From positions 1 to 39,808 of the forward strand of contig JALKBU010000441.1 in assembly GCA_023091735.1 (NCBI GenBank): DNA of 39,808 nucleotides. Reading direction: 5' to 3'. The translations under genes and the position numbers were made by a program. The notes beneath the pieces are model-generated. The model searched no databases, was not told the origin of the DNA, and saw only the letters and a program-made list of their open reading frames with translations. Origin of the DNA: Trichomonas tenax. Its lineage: Eukaryota; Parabasalia; Trichomonadida; Trichomonadidae. Positions 38,755-39,808 of this stretch are shown one piece after another. Within the stretch, counting starts at the first letter, position 1, and each line of letters begins with the position of its first letter.

Positions 38755-39808
38755 TTAATCAGTTCTATACCAAGCATACACAGTAATGTACGGTGGCATG
38801 TAATCTGTATTTTTAAATTCTGGATTATCATATGTGTGAATAAATGAATTATTATTATCAAATACTAATTCTGGTGTCCAATTAGATCCACCTTCTAGTG
38901 CATCAGCTTTAAATCCACCTGAATTAACATCTTGCCACATACAATTATGATTATGCTGTGATAAATTAGCAACAGATATCTTTTTAGAACCACCGATTTG
39001 ATTACTACTATTAGCACAATATAAAAATCTATCAACGATTTGTGTCCATGTACCAAATCCTAAAGCTATACTAGGATTAGTACTATCCATAGATGTATAG
39101 ATAGAACCTATTGGATATAAGTTTTGTATCATTTGAGATAACGATTTATTATTATTAACAAATAATTGATATATATCATTTAATCTTTGATGAACATCAT
39201 AATAATATTCTTTATCTGGATCTTTTACAGAAACACTATCAGCTTTAATATTAATAAATTAAGTAGGTGTATGATTTATATCAGATTTATTATTTAATTC
39301 TTCAATTATATATAATCTATTATCTGAATTTGGTTCAATATATGTTATTCCCTTATTTGTAATTAGACCTGATGTAAACGTTAGTGGTTTAATTACTGGA
39401 GCACCATCAATATCATATACATAAGCATCAATTTTATTTATTGAAACTTTATTAAATTCTGTATGTGTATGATTCTTATCAGATTTATTATTTAATTCTG
39501 TAGTTAAATCTTTATTATTAATATTAATTTCTTGAGTATTAATCTTACCAATTGTTATAGATGTTTGTTGTTCTGGTTCTTCACTTATTTCTAAATCATG
39601 ATCATCAGGTGTTTTAGTGAAACTAGTTAAATTATCATTTATTGAACATAACTATCTAAATATTTCGGCAACTGTTAAACCAGTATTTATTAATTCCCAT
39701 ACCCAACCTCTAGCTGAAACACCATCTTCACCATCTAAACCATCACGTCCTTGTGGTCCAGTATTACCTTTATCACCCTTGTCTCCTTTATCACCTTTTA
39801 ATTCATCA
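38755..39808 (-). pseudogene. Phage tail-fibre-like protein, decayed and partial
   Basis: Reading inward from the window edge on the minus strand: collagen-like Gly-X-Y triplets (GDKGDKGDKGNTGPQGRDG), a frame break near 39650, then a repetitive region with two NNKSD.NHT blocks. In the first block the frame reads HTHTEF; in the second the Glu codon is TAA (39259-39261). The last 125 codons, open to the stop at 38755-38757, carry the C-terminal domain found in phage tail fibres and baseplate proteins (Gp10 C-terminal type): YPIGSIYTSMDSTNPS, GFGTWTQIVDRFLYC, a His-rich QHNHN, and the end MPPYITVYAWYRTD. Such proteins mediate receptor attachment in viruses. In a protist genome this points to a Maverick/polinton-like or other viral insertion. 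Codons are nearly all A/T-ending. The 5' end lies outside the window. Confidence 0.8.

Noticed and set aside
1..39808. CRISPR arrays, rRNA or functional tRNA genes
   Set aside because: No regularly spaced identical short repeats, no rRNA core sequences, and the only tRNA-like site lacks stems. The 110-bp repeat is too diverged and contiguous to be a CRISPR.
1..39808. Spliceosomal introns
   Set aside because: I did not see the trichomonad branch/3' splice string ACTAACACACAG downstream of a GTAYGT. Frame breaks in the pseudogenes lie within conserved motifs and lack splice signals.

Overview
The window looks like nuclear DNA of a parabasalid protist, most likely Trichomonas vaginalis or a close relative. 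The evidence is AT-rich, intron-less genes with long non-coding gaps; initiator-like TCA(+1)Py(T/A) elements a few to about 50 bases before several ATGs; stop codons embedded in TAAA, a known trichomonad polyadenylation arrangement; a fused glucose-6-phosphate dehydrogenase/6-phosphogluconolactonase; a bacterial-type NlpC/P60 hydrolase; and decayed members of families expanded in Trichomonas (DUF3447/ankyrin, glycine-rich, BTB-like). The species is an inference from these traits, not a database match.

Layout. 1-4420 is non-coding, with a hairpin, two diverged copies of a dispersed repeat in inverted orientation, and an ATTCCA-rich patch. 4461-9904 (+) holds a DOCK-family GEF and a small atypical bromodomain protein. 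10439-11924 (+) is a frameshifted DUF3447/ankyrin pseudogene. 12926-14071 (-) is a coiled-coil protein, divergent from an alpha-helical-repeat protein at 14498-16108 (+). 16209-18777 (-) carries two decayed genes (glycine-rich, BTB-like). A five-unit 110-bp degenerate tandem repeat (19690-20238) precedes the G6PD-6PGL fusion (20420-22558, +). Then come an unrecognised protein (23788-24591, +), a glycine-rich fragment (about 24714-24935, -), the NlpC/P60 hydrolase (25543-26355, -), a broken ankyrin gene (28055-29511, +) and a nearly intact glycine-rich gene without a start codon (29707-30831, +).

The 5.5-kb gap 30832-36359 is gene-free but full of structure: a terminal-inverted-repeat candidate, hairpins, a tRNA-like relic, a near-perfect palindrome with 361-base arms, and a patch of G and C runs. 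A Ser/Thr kinase follows (36360-37346, +). The right edge (38755-39808, -) is a decayed phage-tail-fibre-like gene: collagen-like Gly-X-Y repeats plus a Gp10-type C-terminal domain. It is the best sign of a viral or Maverick-like insertion running off the window.

The intact genes do not form one pathway. They are single-gene transcription units: Rho-GTPase signalling (DOCK), chromatin (bromodomain), NADPH supply (G6PD-6PGL), peptidoglycan digestion (NlpC/P60) and a kinase. The most unusual content is the non-coding inverted-repeat architecture and the tail-fibre-like relic.
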